Source: Solen grandis
Lineage: Eukaryota > Mollusca > Bivalvia > Adapedonta > Solenidae
Direction of reading: 5' to 3'
DNA length: 64,000 nucleotides
NCBI GenBank assembly: GCA_021229015.1
Contig: CM037782.1
Coordinates: forward strand, 36,610,038-36,674,037
Translations under genes and position numbers: made by a program
The notes under the pieces: generated by a model
What the model saw: only the letters and a program-made list of their open reading frames with translations
Database searches by the model: none
What the model was told of the DNA's origin: nothing
Part shown: positions 1 through 12,559 of the stretch, piece after piece
How the letters are laid out: each line of letters starts with the position of its first letter
Position numbering within the stretch: the stretch's first letter is position 1

Positions 1-991
1 TTTATGCAATTTTTTTTTTAAAATTTAAACGAAAGCATTGGTGGGGGTGCTTTTTTGTCTTACAGAACAGAACAGAACATATCATTTATTCCACTCAGGT
101 ATCATATTGATACAACAAGAGGTTTTGTACAAAGGAACAAAATAGTAAATATAATCGTTCCGGTAAGAAACAAAACATTCAATACATATCATTGCAGTCT
201 AGCTTGGTTTTTAAAGATGGGATATCAGAAAATAAGTGAAGAAAAGAGTAAGAGAAGATGGAGTTTGAGAGGGGGGTCAGAGAGAGAACAATGAAATTCC
301 AAGGTACAGTAGTAATATTGTTGTTTCAAATATAAGTTTAGGTAGTGCAGTTTAATGTAGAATCACGTATTTGCAGCACTATTTCTATTCTACTATTTTC
401 ATTCAAGTACACAATAATGTACATACACATACGCATTTATACATGTACAGTATATAATATTAAAAATAAATATTACAGTTTCCTTTTCACAGTACAAAAG
501 CGGAACGAGACAAGAATATATATGAGAGAGAAAGAAAGAAGGAAAGAAAGAGGTTTTATGCTGCGTACTGAAATTAACAAGGGTTCAACCCGTTACTAAA
601 AATAGATCAAGTGCTGTTAGTTTCGAGTGTAAGTAGGTACAAAGCATGAGTTCGCTGAAACTCGTGTTTTAAACTGTTATCAAAACAGACTGGATGACAA
701 GATAAAATGGAAGGGATACCACCATCACCCTATAAGTAAACAAACAATTGCCCTTTATAATTAGTTATTTCGCATTATTTACCTAGTATATTGAAGAAAA
801 ATTTCACAATAATTGTAAGAGCGTGTATAGCGAAACAAAAAAACATGTATAGCGAAACAAACAAACAAAATTTATAATCAAAATACACACAGTTAAAAAA
901 AACAATCATGAGAGGTTTACAGGAGAAACAAACCGGGAGGAATTTTCAGCGACGTACATTAGAAAATTCCTTAGAAATTTTGTATATAAGT

Positions 992-3060
992 TTACAAGAA
1001 TTCTTTTTTTAGTACAGGTAATGGTGCATTAGATAGATAGTATTTCATGTCTTTACCGTTATCGCAGATACCTAAGAGTTCTCTATCAGCTTGAAAATAA
1101 GAACAATGGAAAAAATAATGCATTTCAGATCCTATGGCGTTATTTACGCAAAGGGGACATAGTCTTTCCTCGAGCAGAGTATTGTCATACCGACCAGTTT
1201 CAATAGGAAGTAAGTGGTTTGCAGTCCGAAATTTAAAAATGTTACTGATTTGATTTTTAGTTAACTTCTTTTTGAAATAATTTTCCAAGCAGTGTTCATC
1301 TTTCATGCTTAAATATACGGTACCTTTATTTGACGTTGAAAGTTCTGAATGCCAAGTTTGTTTAAACTGGTTAATTAGTATGTTTTTAACAAAAAGATGA
1401 ATATTTTTCAAGTCGAGGTTGGATTGATAAATCCATATATCAGGGCGTCCTACTTGACACAGGATATCTTTTATCTTGAGAAGCCATTTGAAATTATATT
1501 TGTTATTATTTAGATACATGAAGTTATAAATAATATGTGATATCTTAGATTGTTTACTAGAGATCAGTCTCGACCAAAAGTTAATCATGCGACTTTGTGT
1601 TATTATAGACAATGGATAGCGACCTAGTTCACCATATATAAAGTTTAATGGCGTTGAGTTTCTGGCTTTAGTGATACGTCTTAGAAAAGTTTTATGAACT
1701 TTTTTTTTAATTATTTCTAGGTTTTCAAACCCAAATATTTCCGACCCATATGTTAAGATTGGTACAATAATGTGATCAAAAAGTTTAAGCACTAAATCTA
1801 TAGGTAAGTCCACATTGTTAATTCTCGCATATAATAAGTAGAGAGCCTTATTTGCTTTCTCGGCAACGAGTTTACGCATGTGTAGAAACAATCCGTTAAT
1901 ACAGAAAGTAACTCCAAGGTAATGATAGCGGTCAACTGTTTCAATTTGGGTACCATCAAAGTAAAACTTAAATTTTTTATTTTTTCTAACCCCAGAAATA
2001 ATGACTTTTGTTTTATTAATGTTAACTTTCAGGTGCCACTCGAGACAGTAGGCATGGAAATAGTTCAAACTTAATTCGAGATCTTCGGCGGAGTCAGAAA
2101 CAATAATGGTATCATCGGCGTAGAGGAGGATCAGAAGTTTAAGCCATATGTGCACACTATCACCTACATCTACTCCGATGGAGCCACTACATTGCAGATA
2201 CGACTGGACATCATTTAAAAAAAGTGAGAAAAGAACCGGTGATAAATTTTCGCCTTGCCTGACTCCTATTTCACTTGTAAAAAATTGGGAATGTTTTCCA
2301 TTTAAAGAGATAAACGATTTGATGTTTGAGTACATGTTATTAAGAACATTAAAGAATTTACCACTAATATTATGCTGTAAAATTTTATGCCATAGACCAG
2401 CACGCCAAATTGTGTCAAAGGCTTGAGAGAAATCAATAAAAGCGCAGAATAGTTTTTTCTTTTGTTTCTTTAAAGTTTCTATTAACGTATGCAGGGTGAA
2501 TATATGGTCAGAGCAAGAATAGTTTTTCCTAAATCCGGCTTGGTTTTCATGTAAAATTTTCCAATTTTATTGGTCTGTAATTTTTTACTTCATTTTTATC
2601 TCCTTTATTTTTATAAATTGGTATAATAGCACCTTGAAGCCAGGCTTAAGGTATATAACCTGTGTTCAGTACTGCGTTAAAAAGTGAACAGTAAAGTGAA
2701 ATAAATTTATCTTGCGTGGATTTTATATGCTCATTTAGGATATCATCAAACGGGCTTGGGGATTTGCCGTTTTTTAGATTGCTGATGCACTTTTTAATTT
2801 CTTCTTCAGAGATTAGGCTGTCAAGAAACTGGTTTGAGTCATTATTACAAATATTATCATATTAATCATCATCAATATCGTTTTTGTTTAAATCACTGAA
2901 GTGTTCGCAGAATTCATCAAGGGAAGGTTGATCTACATTTGTGTTTTTTGGCTTCAGTTTATTTAAGAGTCTCCAGTACTGTTTTGGATTATTTGTATTA
3001 AGTTTTCTTAATTTGCTTTCCGTTTCTACTTTTTCTTTATTGATATAAAAGTTCATTTTC
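992..3060 (-). pseudogene. LINE reverse transcriptase and C-terminal domain
   Basis: The longest open piece (2335 to 992) holds RT motif 4 as GVRQGENLSP (residues 24-33 from the internal Met), the catalytic box LYADD (residues 71-75), the NINKTKV and YLGV thumb motifs, the family motif YGELGRYPL, and near the C-terminus a CPLC...H...C knuckle (about residues 395-415). The frame is open upstream of this Met: the palm motif AFIDFSQAFD is readable near 2430-2460, so the listed Met is not a true start. Beyond about 2560 the frame is broken, and the linker (WRLLNKLKPKN) reappears at 2862-3056. Both catalytic aspartate motifs are kept, but the protein cannot be made intact. Confidence 0.88.
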
Positions 3061-3090
3061 TGTTTATAGTACTTACGCGTTTTAGTTCTT

Positions 3091-4033
3091 TTTTATGCCC
3101 CCCTTCGAAGAAGAGGAGGTATATTGCTTTGGTCATGTCGGTCGGTCGGTCCGTCGGTCTGTCGGTAGACCAGACCTTGTCCGAGTGATAACTTAAGTTC
3201 TATTTGACCTTTAAGTCTCAAACTTCAGGTTTTCTCAGATTAGTAGATGACCCCTATTGATTTTGGTGTCATTACCTCAAAGGTCAAGGTCACATGTTGT
3301 GTATGTATAATACCAGACCTTGTCCGAGTGATAACTTAAGTTCTATTTGACCTTTAAGTCTCAAACTTCATGTGGTTGTTGCTCATGATTAGTAGATGAC
3401 CCCTATTGATTTTGGTGTCATTACCTAAAAGGTCAAGGTCACATGTTGTGTATGTATAATACCAGACCTTGTCCGAGTGATAACTTAAGTTCTATTTGAC
3501 CTTTAAGTCTCAAACTTCATGTGGTTGTTGCTTATGATTAGTAGATGACCCCTAGGTTGCATTTGTATATATGTTTGATGACTTGGCCACTATATGGAAA
3601 TTATGCAAAAGACTTTTTATTACTTAAATCAAGATAACATAATTTATGTTGTAATGTTTTAAATTTGATATTTGAAGGATGATGTATCATTTTCTTTCAT
3701 TATTGTGGATGTTTGTGCTTATGGCTAGCAAGGCTGATTTGTTAATTTTAATAATAAACCTAGAGCACTAAGTCTTAATGTTTTGTTTGTTTATAACTGA
3801 CAATGTTCTTTCACTTAAACCTTTGTGGACTTGTGTAAATATTTCTCCAGCCCATTTATTTCAGTAAATGTTTAGTTCCACATTTTAGCACATTATATTT
3901 TCACTCAAATTTTTGAAGTTTGAGAATTTTTTGTGACAAGCCAACATTATGAAGGCAAACTCCTTGCATGTAATATAGCTATATACATATTATGGCATAT
4001 GAGGGGGGCATATATGTTTCACAAACATTTCTT
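3091..4033. repeat. Tandem-core insertion inside the LINE
   Basis: The insertion starts with TATGCCCCCCTTCG and ends with GAGGGGGGCATATATG followed by ACATTTCTTGTTT, so the ends carry an imperfect inverted TATGCCCCCC motif. The core has three copies of a ~143-149-bp unit (starts near 3171, 3314 and 3463), recognised by CAGACCTTGTCCGAGTG. A GGTCGGTCGGTCC run lies just inside the left end. LINE coding sequence resumes on both sides: ENK(Q) of the linker at about 4034 and the next linker segment at about 3060. The layout (unique ends, tandem core) resembles the non-autonomous pearl/Helitron-like elements known from bivalves; that family link is inference. Confidence 0.75.
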
Positions 4034-5045
4034 GTTTATTTTCTAGTGAGGGTATTTTCTTATACTTAATTCTTGCCTTATTGTAGGATGATCTGGCTTT
4101 TCTACATTCTGGCCCAAACCAAGGCTTATCATCAATGTTCGTTTGGTAAGTACTTTTATTATTTTTGATGCACGCAGATTTTGAAGTATATATAAATATT
4201 TCGGAAATAACGTTAGTTACATACTCAATTCCCTTTTTGGATTTTAAAACCATGTTTAAGTCTTAATTATATTTAAATCTATTTTTTCTACAAATTTTGA
4301 TTTACATGAATTATTCCAGTGCTTCATATTATAATTTTGAGTATGGTTGAACTTTATAGAGGATGTGTCATGTTTTGTCATAATTTCTACGCAAAAAGAT
4401 ACTGCATTATGTCAATCAGATAAAAGGTCATCGGTTGGGATTATTTCGAAATTCCTTATATATTCGAAGCTCTCAGCTGTTGCTAAAGCATAATCTATCA
4501 CAGAAGTTTCTCGAAATGTACATTGTATATGCACCTTGATCTCTATCTTTGAATATTCTGCCATTTGATATTCCTGCATATATCTATAAGCCTTAATCCG
4601 TTAGAATTAGTTTTAATGTCTTATGAACTTCTATTTAAAGGAATAGATAAATTTTCCAAAATCCTATGTTTTGTAAAATACCCATCTGTCACGGCATTTG
4701 GCGTATCGGAAAATGAATTCACTAAAATATAATCTTTGAGTCTCCCAGTTCTGCTGTTTGTATCACCAACAAGGTACATCAATTTATATTTTGAGCTTTT
4801 GCAAGTTAATTCTTCTTTAAGAGGATATACATCATTGCTGACATAAATACCAACTCCCCCCGACTTTCTCCTGTAACACTGCTCTCTGTGTTTAAAAAAG
4901 AAATGGTATCCCGGAATGTCCACAATGTCATGCTCATCTAAGTGCGTTTCTGAAACACAAAAAATATCGAATTTATTTATGAAGTCAAGGAATTCTTTAT
5001 AGTTTAGTTTGTTTTTTAAGCCCCTTACATTTAAACCACATATAT
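4034..5045 (-). pseudogene. LINE apurinic-like endonuclease, decayed
   Basis: Minus-strand reading from 5045 gives the domain start LNVRGLKNKL, then FCVSETHLDE, the typical SETH/SETW catalytic-Glu motif, then GYHFFFKHRE and the conserved block KSGGVGIYVS. GDTNSRTG follows soon after, so most of the middle of the domain is shortened. The linker motif KPWFGPECRKARSSYNKAR is at 4130-4070, directly before the tandem-core insertion. The region between about 4260 and 4620 is frameshifted. An endonuclease of this type nicks target DNA for target-primed reverse transcription; this copy is inactive. Confidence 0.8.
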
Positions 5046-5480
5046 TAATGTTCTTTTTTCTATTTACAGATGCACGAGAGTCATCAGGCCCCCCAGAGTC
5101 CTATCCATTGTGCGTCGGTGAGCAATGCGGAAAAGGTCGGTTAACGGGACGAGAAATGTCAACCTACGGACGTCTAATTGGTACATCACTTTCACACCTT
5201 GCGGCAGTTCGTGCATTTTTGGATTTGCGACTCGTCAGCCTACCACGACGAACTGGAGACTTGGATTTGCGCCTTGTACAGCTTTGCGGAGAGGGGTTAT
5301 GTGTACTAGGTGTTTCAGTGGATTCCCGCGGGCTCACGCGATTAACGGATGTGGCACGGAGTCACGAGCCTGGCCTATTGTGGCATTGGGATGACTGATG
5401 GAGCGTACCTGTACACGGTCGTCTTGCATAGCGAGGTTCCATTGGAGGAATGCATCCGCTTGCACTCGGCCATCTTTATT
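5046..5480 (-). pseudogene. LINE ORF2 leader, Ser/Arg-rich
   Basis: The minus-strand frame leading into the endonuclease is rich in Ser, Arg, Pro and Thr (for example TRRKSKSPVRRGR) and joins it through SVNRKKNINICGLNV. It contains stop codons. GC content is clearly higher than in the flanks. Plus-strand ORFs that cover the same bases (up to 129 codons) are shadows of this region. No known domain is visible; basic, low-complexity leaders before the endonuclease are common in such LINEs. Confidence 0.6.
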
Positions 5481-6113
5481 TTATATTTTTTATATTTTAT
5501 CTTATATTTTTTATCTTTGATGACCATCAATTTTCAGCATACGTAAATATATTTGCATCACTTTTTCTCGTGTGTGAAGGGTAGGTGGCTGGTGAAGTCT
5601 TGTTGTATATAACGGTGGATCACCGTACATCAGATATAGCTAGCCAAATGAGCATTTAAATATTGATATCAACAAGACGAGTACCAGATCGTCATCTATT
5701 GACATGTCTAGATGTGCTGACATCTTCATTACATTCGATGTTATTTTTGAAATAGAAATAGAATAAATGGAGGTGCAGCAAGATTGCTCACAGACGAGGT
5801 CCAGTGTTTTGAACGATAACTTGATGATTTCTCTTGAAAATCGACTATGGGAAATTTGAATCGGTGAATATCCTTATTTTTTATTGAGATATTTGATGAC
5901 ACTTGCATGTAATTTCTGTTTATATGTCTAGCGATAGTGTACTGAGTATAGATATGAATAAGAAAAAATGTACGGGGTATAGCTTTAATGTATCAAGTAA
6001 AGCTATGTCTGAAGTCGAGAGGAGATCCGTTATTGTTAAAACGATTCATGCAATAGAAAGTTAAATATATGGAAAATTATGGTAAACTTACTGGGACATA
6101 ATTATGTCTAAAA
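5481..6113. other. AT-rich DNA, nothing recognised
   Basis: Contains TATTTTATAT-type low-complexity sequence at 5478-5515 and otherwise unique-looking AT-rich DNA. I see no coding exon, tRNA or repeat copy here. Confidence 0.5.
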
Positions 6114-6255
6114 GATAACATGGCCGATTTTAATGTAAATTTCTTTAAAAAAAAACCCTACTTTCGGTTTTGCCGTTGCACGGGAGGTCTCTCTGCACAT
6201 CCATTTTTGAAGCACAGGCAGACTCTCTGCATTTACCACAGGCAGGCTCTCTGTA
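6114..6255 (+). repeat. Left arm of long inverted repeat
   Basis: The sequence from GATAACATGGCCGATTTTAA through CACGGGAGGTCTCTCTGCAC to CAGGCAGGCTCTCTG is matched in reverse complement at 14927-15057. Differences are small substitutions and short indels, estimated by eye at roughly 85-90 percent identity. It bounds the left side of the five-unit array. No clear target-site duplication is visible outside the arms. Confidence 0.8.
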
Positions 6256-6782
6256 TTTTGCCAGCGATTGTTTTTTTTTAAAGCATACTGCTAGCGTACT
6301 TTGTGTTTATTGTGAAATAACAGTTTCATCCTTCTTGCCCTTCCAGTGTTTTTTGTCACAGTTGGGGGGAAAGAAGTCCGGGCCCAAAGGGGTTGGGGGG
6401 ATGAGCTTAAAAAGGGTGATTTTTCTGCTATGGGGGGCGGGGGATGCCGCCTATATTCTCCGAATATTTTGAACAATAATAATAATGAAAAAAAAACTGC
6501 CTTAATTTGTTCCAATACACACCGTTGTCAGTTTGTGGAGAAAAATATGTCAACAACTTATTACACATTCGATTAGTATTAAAAGTATTTGACTGCAAAT
6601 TGCCTTGAAATATGATGTATTTCTTCTCGCATTTATATTGTTCATTCATACTGAAAAAAAAAAACACTAAAACTAAGCCTATCGCGTTGCTTCGGCAACT
6701 AAAAGTGATATTAAAGTGATATTAAAGTCAATATTTAAAATAGATAAATAATATTTATTTTCTTGAAAAAAATAAATAAAAA
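6256..6782. other. Spacer between inverted arm and array
   Basis: AT-rich with short G-runs. Near 6690 there is GTTGCTTCGGCAAC, a small hairpin similar in layout to GTTGCATCCGCAAC at the start of every array unit, so this may be a worn end of a further unit. Overlapping ORFs on both strands are short and low in complexity; none is convincing. Confidence 0.45.
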
Positions 6783-9700
6783 ACTAGAGTTGCATCCGCA
6801 ACATCATCGGTTTTCTCACTTAGATAAGCTTCATACAATGCTATTGTTACTTCTTCTATCATTCCTTTCACTTTTTTATATGAAATTGTACCTCTTTTTT
6901 ATAAAGCTAAATAAACTGTGTCCTACATTTGTAAAACAACCAATAAAGGTTAACATCATCCCGGCCGTGGTATACAGACACGTATGGCCAATACACTGAG
7001 AACTATACACACCCCCAGTTCACCAGTACAGGTAGACCAGCATTAGACTGCAGGAAAGTCACTTGACCGCGAGTTGTTTACATCATCCCAGCTACGCTGT
7101 GGTCAAATGGCCAATAATACACTGAGAAATATACACACCCCAGTACAAGTAAGATAAGCGTTGGACTGAAATATTTTAAAAATTGGGCTTTCCCTACGTA
7201 TGGGAAATCTAACATAACTCGACCATTTCTTACCCGATCTTCAAAAACTGCATATCGTTAGAAAGGTAAATAAACATTCTATAAATCTGATAATAAAATT
7301 ATAATGATATGTGATTAACCTCTGAGATAAATGCAGAAAACCACTGTGTGTACCTATAATTGAGTTTTTTCATAATTATTTTTTTCATTTGATGTCTGAC
7401 TTTTAAAATTTTGGTACCGTTAGAAAGGTCTCTTAAAGCATAACATTTTATACCCGTTATGTCTCGATAGAATATTTACCGTTTTTGAGCTATATGAGGT
7501 CAAAGAAAAAATCGATATTGCTGATATGACCTTGACCTTTACTACCTTTTATTATTTTAAAGTATAAGCTGATTAAGAACATCATACTGCACATTCAGTG
7601 AAAATTTCATGAAAATCGAACAAGAAATAAATACAGGAGAACGAAAAAACATGAAAAAATGACGAAAAATGAAATATTTTAAAAACTTGAAATTTTTATT
7701 TTTTCCGTATTCAGTGATCTTTGAACGCCTCTAGCGGATAAACGGTGCATTTCCTGAAATTGCCACACTATATATTTTGTGCGGCTAGGTCTTGCGAATC
7801 TGTTTAAACAAACAAAATTCTTCTATCTTATCAAAGTCGGCCAATATTTCTGTTTAAAGGGACCTACCATATTTTCTCTTAAAAAACGCGTTATTTCCAA
7901 GATTCGAACTTTGGTCCCCTCCTGAACAGGAAATGATATCTTTTTTGAACTTCTAGACCTATATATTTTGTTGGGGTGCCAATAAGGAACAGAATAAAAA
8001 AAACCGTATCTAAATCCGACTTTGGATTTTGGAGATTTTCAATACAATCAATTACATAATAAACGCCACCTAGCGGCACAATGGGAGACAAATCTGAAAA
8101 AATGGCTCCTAAGGATCTAAGTCAGGACAATGTGAATAAGTGTTAAAAATTTCATGGTCGTAGCTTAATCCTACGTTACTGTAGGCTCGGGACAAATTTT
8201 TGACAGAAGAAGAAAAATAAAAAAACTAGAGTTGCATCCGCAACATCATCGGTTTTCTCACTTAGATAAGCTTCATACAATGCTATTGTTACTTCTTCTA
8301 TCATTCCTTTCACTTTTTTATATGAAATTGTACCTCTTTTTTATAAAGCTAAATAAACTGTGTCCTACATTTGTAAAACAACCAATAAAGGTTAACATCA
8401 TCCCGGCCGTGGTATACAGACACGTATGGCCAATACACTGAGAACTATACACACCCCCAGTTCACCAGTACAGGTAGACCAGCATTAGACTGCAGGAAAG
8501 TCACTTGACCGCGAGTTGTTTACATCATCCCAGCTACGCTGTGGTCAAATGGCCAATAATACACTGAGAAATATACACACCCCAGTACAAGTAAGATAAG
8601 CGTTGGACTGAAATATTTTAAAAATTGGGCTTTCCCTACGTATGGGAAATCTAACATAACTCGACCATTTCTTACCCGATCTTCAAAAACTGCATATCGT
8701 TAGAAAGGTAAATAAACATTCTATAAATCTGATAATAAAATTATAATGATATGTGATTAACCTCTGAGATAAATGCAGAAAACCACTGTGTGTACCTATA
8801 ATTGAGTTTTTTCATAATTATTTTTTTCATTTGATGTCTGACTTTTAAAATTTTGGTACCGTTAGAAAGGTCTCTTAAAGCATAACATTTTATACCCGTT
8901 ATGTCTCGATAGAATATTTACCGTTTTTGAGCTATATGAGGTCAAAGAAAAAATCGATATTGCTGATATGACCTTGACCTTTACTACCTTTTATTATTTT
9001 AAAGTATAAGCTGATTAAGAACATCATACTGCACATTCAGTGAAAATTTCATGAAAATCGAACAAGAAATAAATACAGGAGAACGAAAAAACATGAAAAA
9101 ATGACGAAAAATGAAATATTTTAAAAACTTGAAATTTTTATTTTTTCCGTATTCAGTGATCTTTGAACGCCTCTAGCGGATAAACGGTGCATTTCCTGAA
9201 ATTGCCACACTATATATTTTGTGCGGCTAGGTCTTGCGAATCTGTTTAAACAAACAAAATTCTTCTATCTTATCAAAGTCGGCCAATATTTCTGTTTAAA
9301 GGGACCTACCATATTTTCTCTTAAAAAACGCGTTATTTCCAAGATTCGAACTTTGGTCCCCTCCTGAACAGGAAATGATATCTTTTTTGAACTTCTAGAC
9401 CTATATATTTTGTTGGGGTGCCAATAAGGAACAGAATAAAAAAAACCGTATCTAAATCCGACTTTGGATTTTGGAGATTTTTCAATACAATCAATTACAT
9501 AATAAACGCCACCTAGCGGCACAATGGGAGACAAATCTGAAAAAATGGCTCCTAAGGATCTAAGTCAGACAATGTGATAAGTGTTAAAAAATTATGGTCG
9601 TAGCTTAATCCTACGTTTCTGTACTCGACAAATTTTGACAGAAGAAAAAAAAAAAAAAAAAAAATGACGAATGAACAAACGGAACAATAGTTTTATAGCA

Positions 9701-12524
9701 ATCCAATTGTGCGAAAAAACCTAAAAAAAAACTAGAGTTGCATCCGCAACATCATCGGTTTTCTCACTTAGATAAGCTTCATACAATGCTATTGTTACTT
9801 CTTCTATACCCTTTCACTTTTTTATATGAAATTGTACCTCTTTTTTATAAAGCTAAATAAACTGTGTCCTACATTTGTAAAACAACCAATAAAGGTTAAC
9901 ATCATCCCGGCCGTGGTATACAGACACGTATGGCCAATACACTGAGAACTATACACACCCCCAGTTCACCAGTACAGGTAGACCAGCATTAGACTGCAGG
10001 AAAGTCACTTGACCGCGAGTTGTTTACATCATCCCAGCTACGCTGTGGTCAAATGGCCAATAATACAAAAACCCCCAGTTCTGACCGCGATTTGTTTACA
10101 TCACCCCAGTACAAGGAAGATAAGCGTTGGACTGAAATATTTTAAAAATTGGGCTTTCCTTCGTATGGGAAATCTAACATAACTCGACCATTTTTTACCC
10201 GATCTTCAAAAACTGCATATCGTTAGAAAGGTAAATAAACATTCTATAAATCTGATAATAAAATTATAATGATATGTGATTAACCTCTGAGATAAATGCA
10301 GAAAACCACTGTGTGTACCTATAATTTTTTTTTCATAATTATTTTTTCATTTGATGTCTGACTTTTAAAATTTTGGTACGTTAGAAAGGTCTCTTAAAGC
10401 ATAACATTTTATACCCGTTATGTCTCGATAGAATATTTACCGTTTTGAGCTATATGAGGTCAAAGAAAAAATCGATATTGCTGATATGACCTTGACCTTT
10501 ACTACCTTTTATTATTTTAAAGTATAAGCTGATTAAGAACATCATACTGCACATTCAGTGAAAATTTCATGAAAATCGAACAAGAAATAAATACAGGAGA
10601 ACGAAAAAACATGAAAAAATGACGAAAAATGAAATATTTTAAAAACTTGAAATTTTTATTTTTTCCGTATTCAGTGATCTTTGAACGCCTCTAGCGGATA
10701 AACGGTGCATTTCCTGAAATTGCCACACTATATATTTTGTGCGGCTAGTCTTGCGAATCTGTTTAAACAAACAAAATTCTTCTATCTTATCAAAGTCGGC
10801 CAATATTTCTGTTTAAAGGGACCTACCATATTTTCTCTTAAAAAACGCGTTATTTCCAAGATTCGAACTTTGGTCCCCTCCTGAACAGAAATGATATCTT
10901 TTTTGAACTTCTAGACCTATATATTTTGTTGGGGTGCCATAAGGACAGAATAAAAAAAACCGTATCTAAATCCGACTTTGGATTTTGGAGATTTTTCAAT
11001 ACAATCAAATACATAATAAACGCCACCTAGCGGCACAATGGGAGACAAATCTGAAAAATGGCTCCTAAGGATCTAAGTCAGGACAATGTGAATAAGTGTT
11101 AAAAATTTCATGGTCGTAGCTTAATCCTACGTTACTGTAGGCTCGGGACAAATTTTTGACAGAAGAAGAAAAATAAAAACTAGAGTTGCATCCGCAACAT
11201 CATCGGTTTTCTCACTTAGATAAGCTTCATACAATGCTATTGTTACTTCTTCTATCATTCCTTTCACTTTTTTATATGAAATTGTACCTCTTTTTTATAA
11301 AGCTAAATAAACTGTGTCCTACATTTGTAAAACAACCAATAAAGGTTAACATCATCCCGGCCGTGGTATACAGACACGTATGGCCAATACACTGAGAAAT
11401 ATACACACCCAGTACAAGTAAGATAAGCGTTGGACTGAAATATTTTAAAAATTGGGCTTTCCCTACGTATGGGAAATCTAACATAACTCGACCATTTCTT
11501 ACCCGATCTTCAAAAACTGCATATCGTTAGAAAGGTAAATAAACATTCTATAAATCTGATAATAAAATTATAATGATATGTGATTAACCTCTGAGATAAA
11601 TGCAGAAAACCACTGTGTGTACCTATAATGAGTTTTTTCATAATTATTTTTTTCATTTGATGTCTGACTTTTAAAATTTTGGTACCGTTAGAAAGGTCTC
11701 TTAAAGCATAACATTTTATACCGTTATGTCTCGATAGAATATTTACCGTTTTTGAGCTATATGAGGTCAAAGAAAAAATCGATATTGCTGATATGACCTT
11801 GACCTTTACTACCTTTTATTATTTTAAAGTATAAGCTGATTAAGAACATCATACTGCACATTCAGTGAAAATTTCATGAAAATCGAACAAGAAATAAATA
11901 CAGGAGAACGAAAAAACATGAAAAAATGACGAAAAATGAAATATTTTAAAAACTTGAAATTTTTATTTTTTCCGTATTCAGTGATCTTTGAACGCCTCTA
12001 GCGGATAAACGGTGCATTTCCTGAAATTGCCACACTATATATTTTGTGCGGCTAGGTCTTGCGAATCTGTTTAAACAAACAAAATTCTTCTATCTTATCA
12101 AAGTCGGCCAATATTTCTGTTTAAAGGGACCTACCATTTTTCTCTTAAAAACGCGTTATTTCCAAGATTCGAACTTTGGTCCCCTCCTGAACAGGAAATG
12201 ATATCTTTTTTGAACTTCTAGACCTATATATTTTGTTGGGGTGCCAATAAGGAACAGAATAAAAAAAACCGTATCTAAATCCGACTTTGGATTTTGGAGA
12301 TTTTTCAATACAATCAATTACATAATAAACGCCACCTAGCGGCACAATGGGAGACAAATCTGAAAAAAATGGCTCCTAAGGATCTAAGTCAGGACAATGT
12401 GAATAAGTGTTAAAAAATTCATGGTCGTAGCTTAATCCTACGTTACTGTAGGCTCGGGACAAATTTTTGACAGAAGAAGAAAAATAAAAAAAAAAAAAAT
12501 GACAAATAAACACAACGAGAACAA

Positions 12525-12559
12525 TAGGTTTTCGCACTTCGCAGTTGTGCGAAAACCTA
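12525..12559. repeat. Terminal hairpin of array unit 4
   Basis: A 13-bp perfect stem, TAGGTTTTCGCAC / GTGCGAAAACCTA, with a 9-nt loop, at the unit 4/5 junction just before the ACTAGAG start of unit 5. Helitron-type elements end in a hairpin near a CTRR terminus; the CTAA at the stem foot is compatible but not proof. Confidence 0.85.

Larger units (their letters stand above)
62..5480 (-). mobile_element. Non-LTR retrotransposon (LINE), jockey/I-like, decayed, interrupted
   Basis: One element can be read on the minus strand from about 5480 down to 62: a Ser/Arg-rich leader, an apurinic-type endonuclease, a linker, a reverse transcriptase, a C-terminal Cys/His knuckle, then a ~930-bp 3' region. 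The minus-strand 3' terminus is a short tandem GTTCT repeat (62-78), the kind of non-poly(A) tail used by I, L2 and R2-type elements. Frameshifts and stops break the ORF in several places, and a 0.94-kb tandem-core repeat (about 3091-4033) sits in the linker between endonuclease and reverse transcriptase. The element is dead as assembled. The order and motifs are read directly; clade assignment (jockey/I group) is inference. Confidence 0.85.

Noticed and set aside
5009..5398. 129-codon plus-strand ORF over the GC-rich patch
   Set aside because: The minus-strand frame joins directly to the LINE endonuclease and explains the region; the plus ORF is a shadow.
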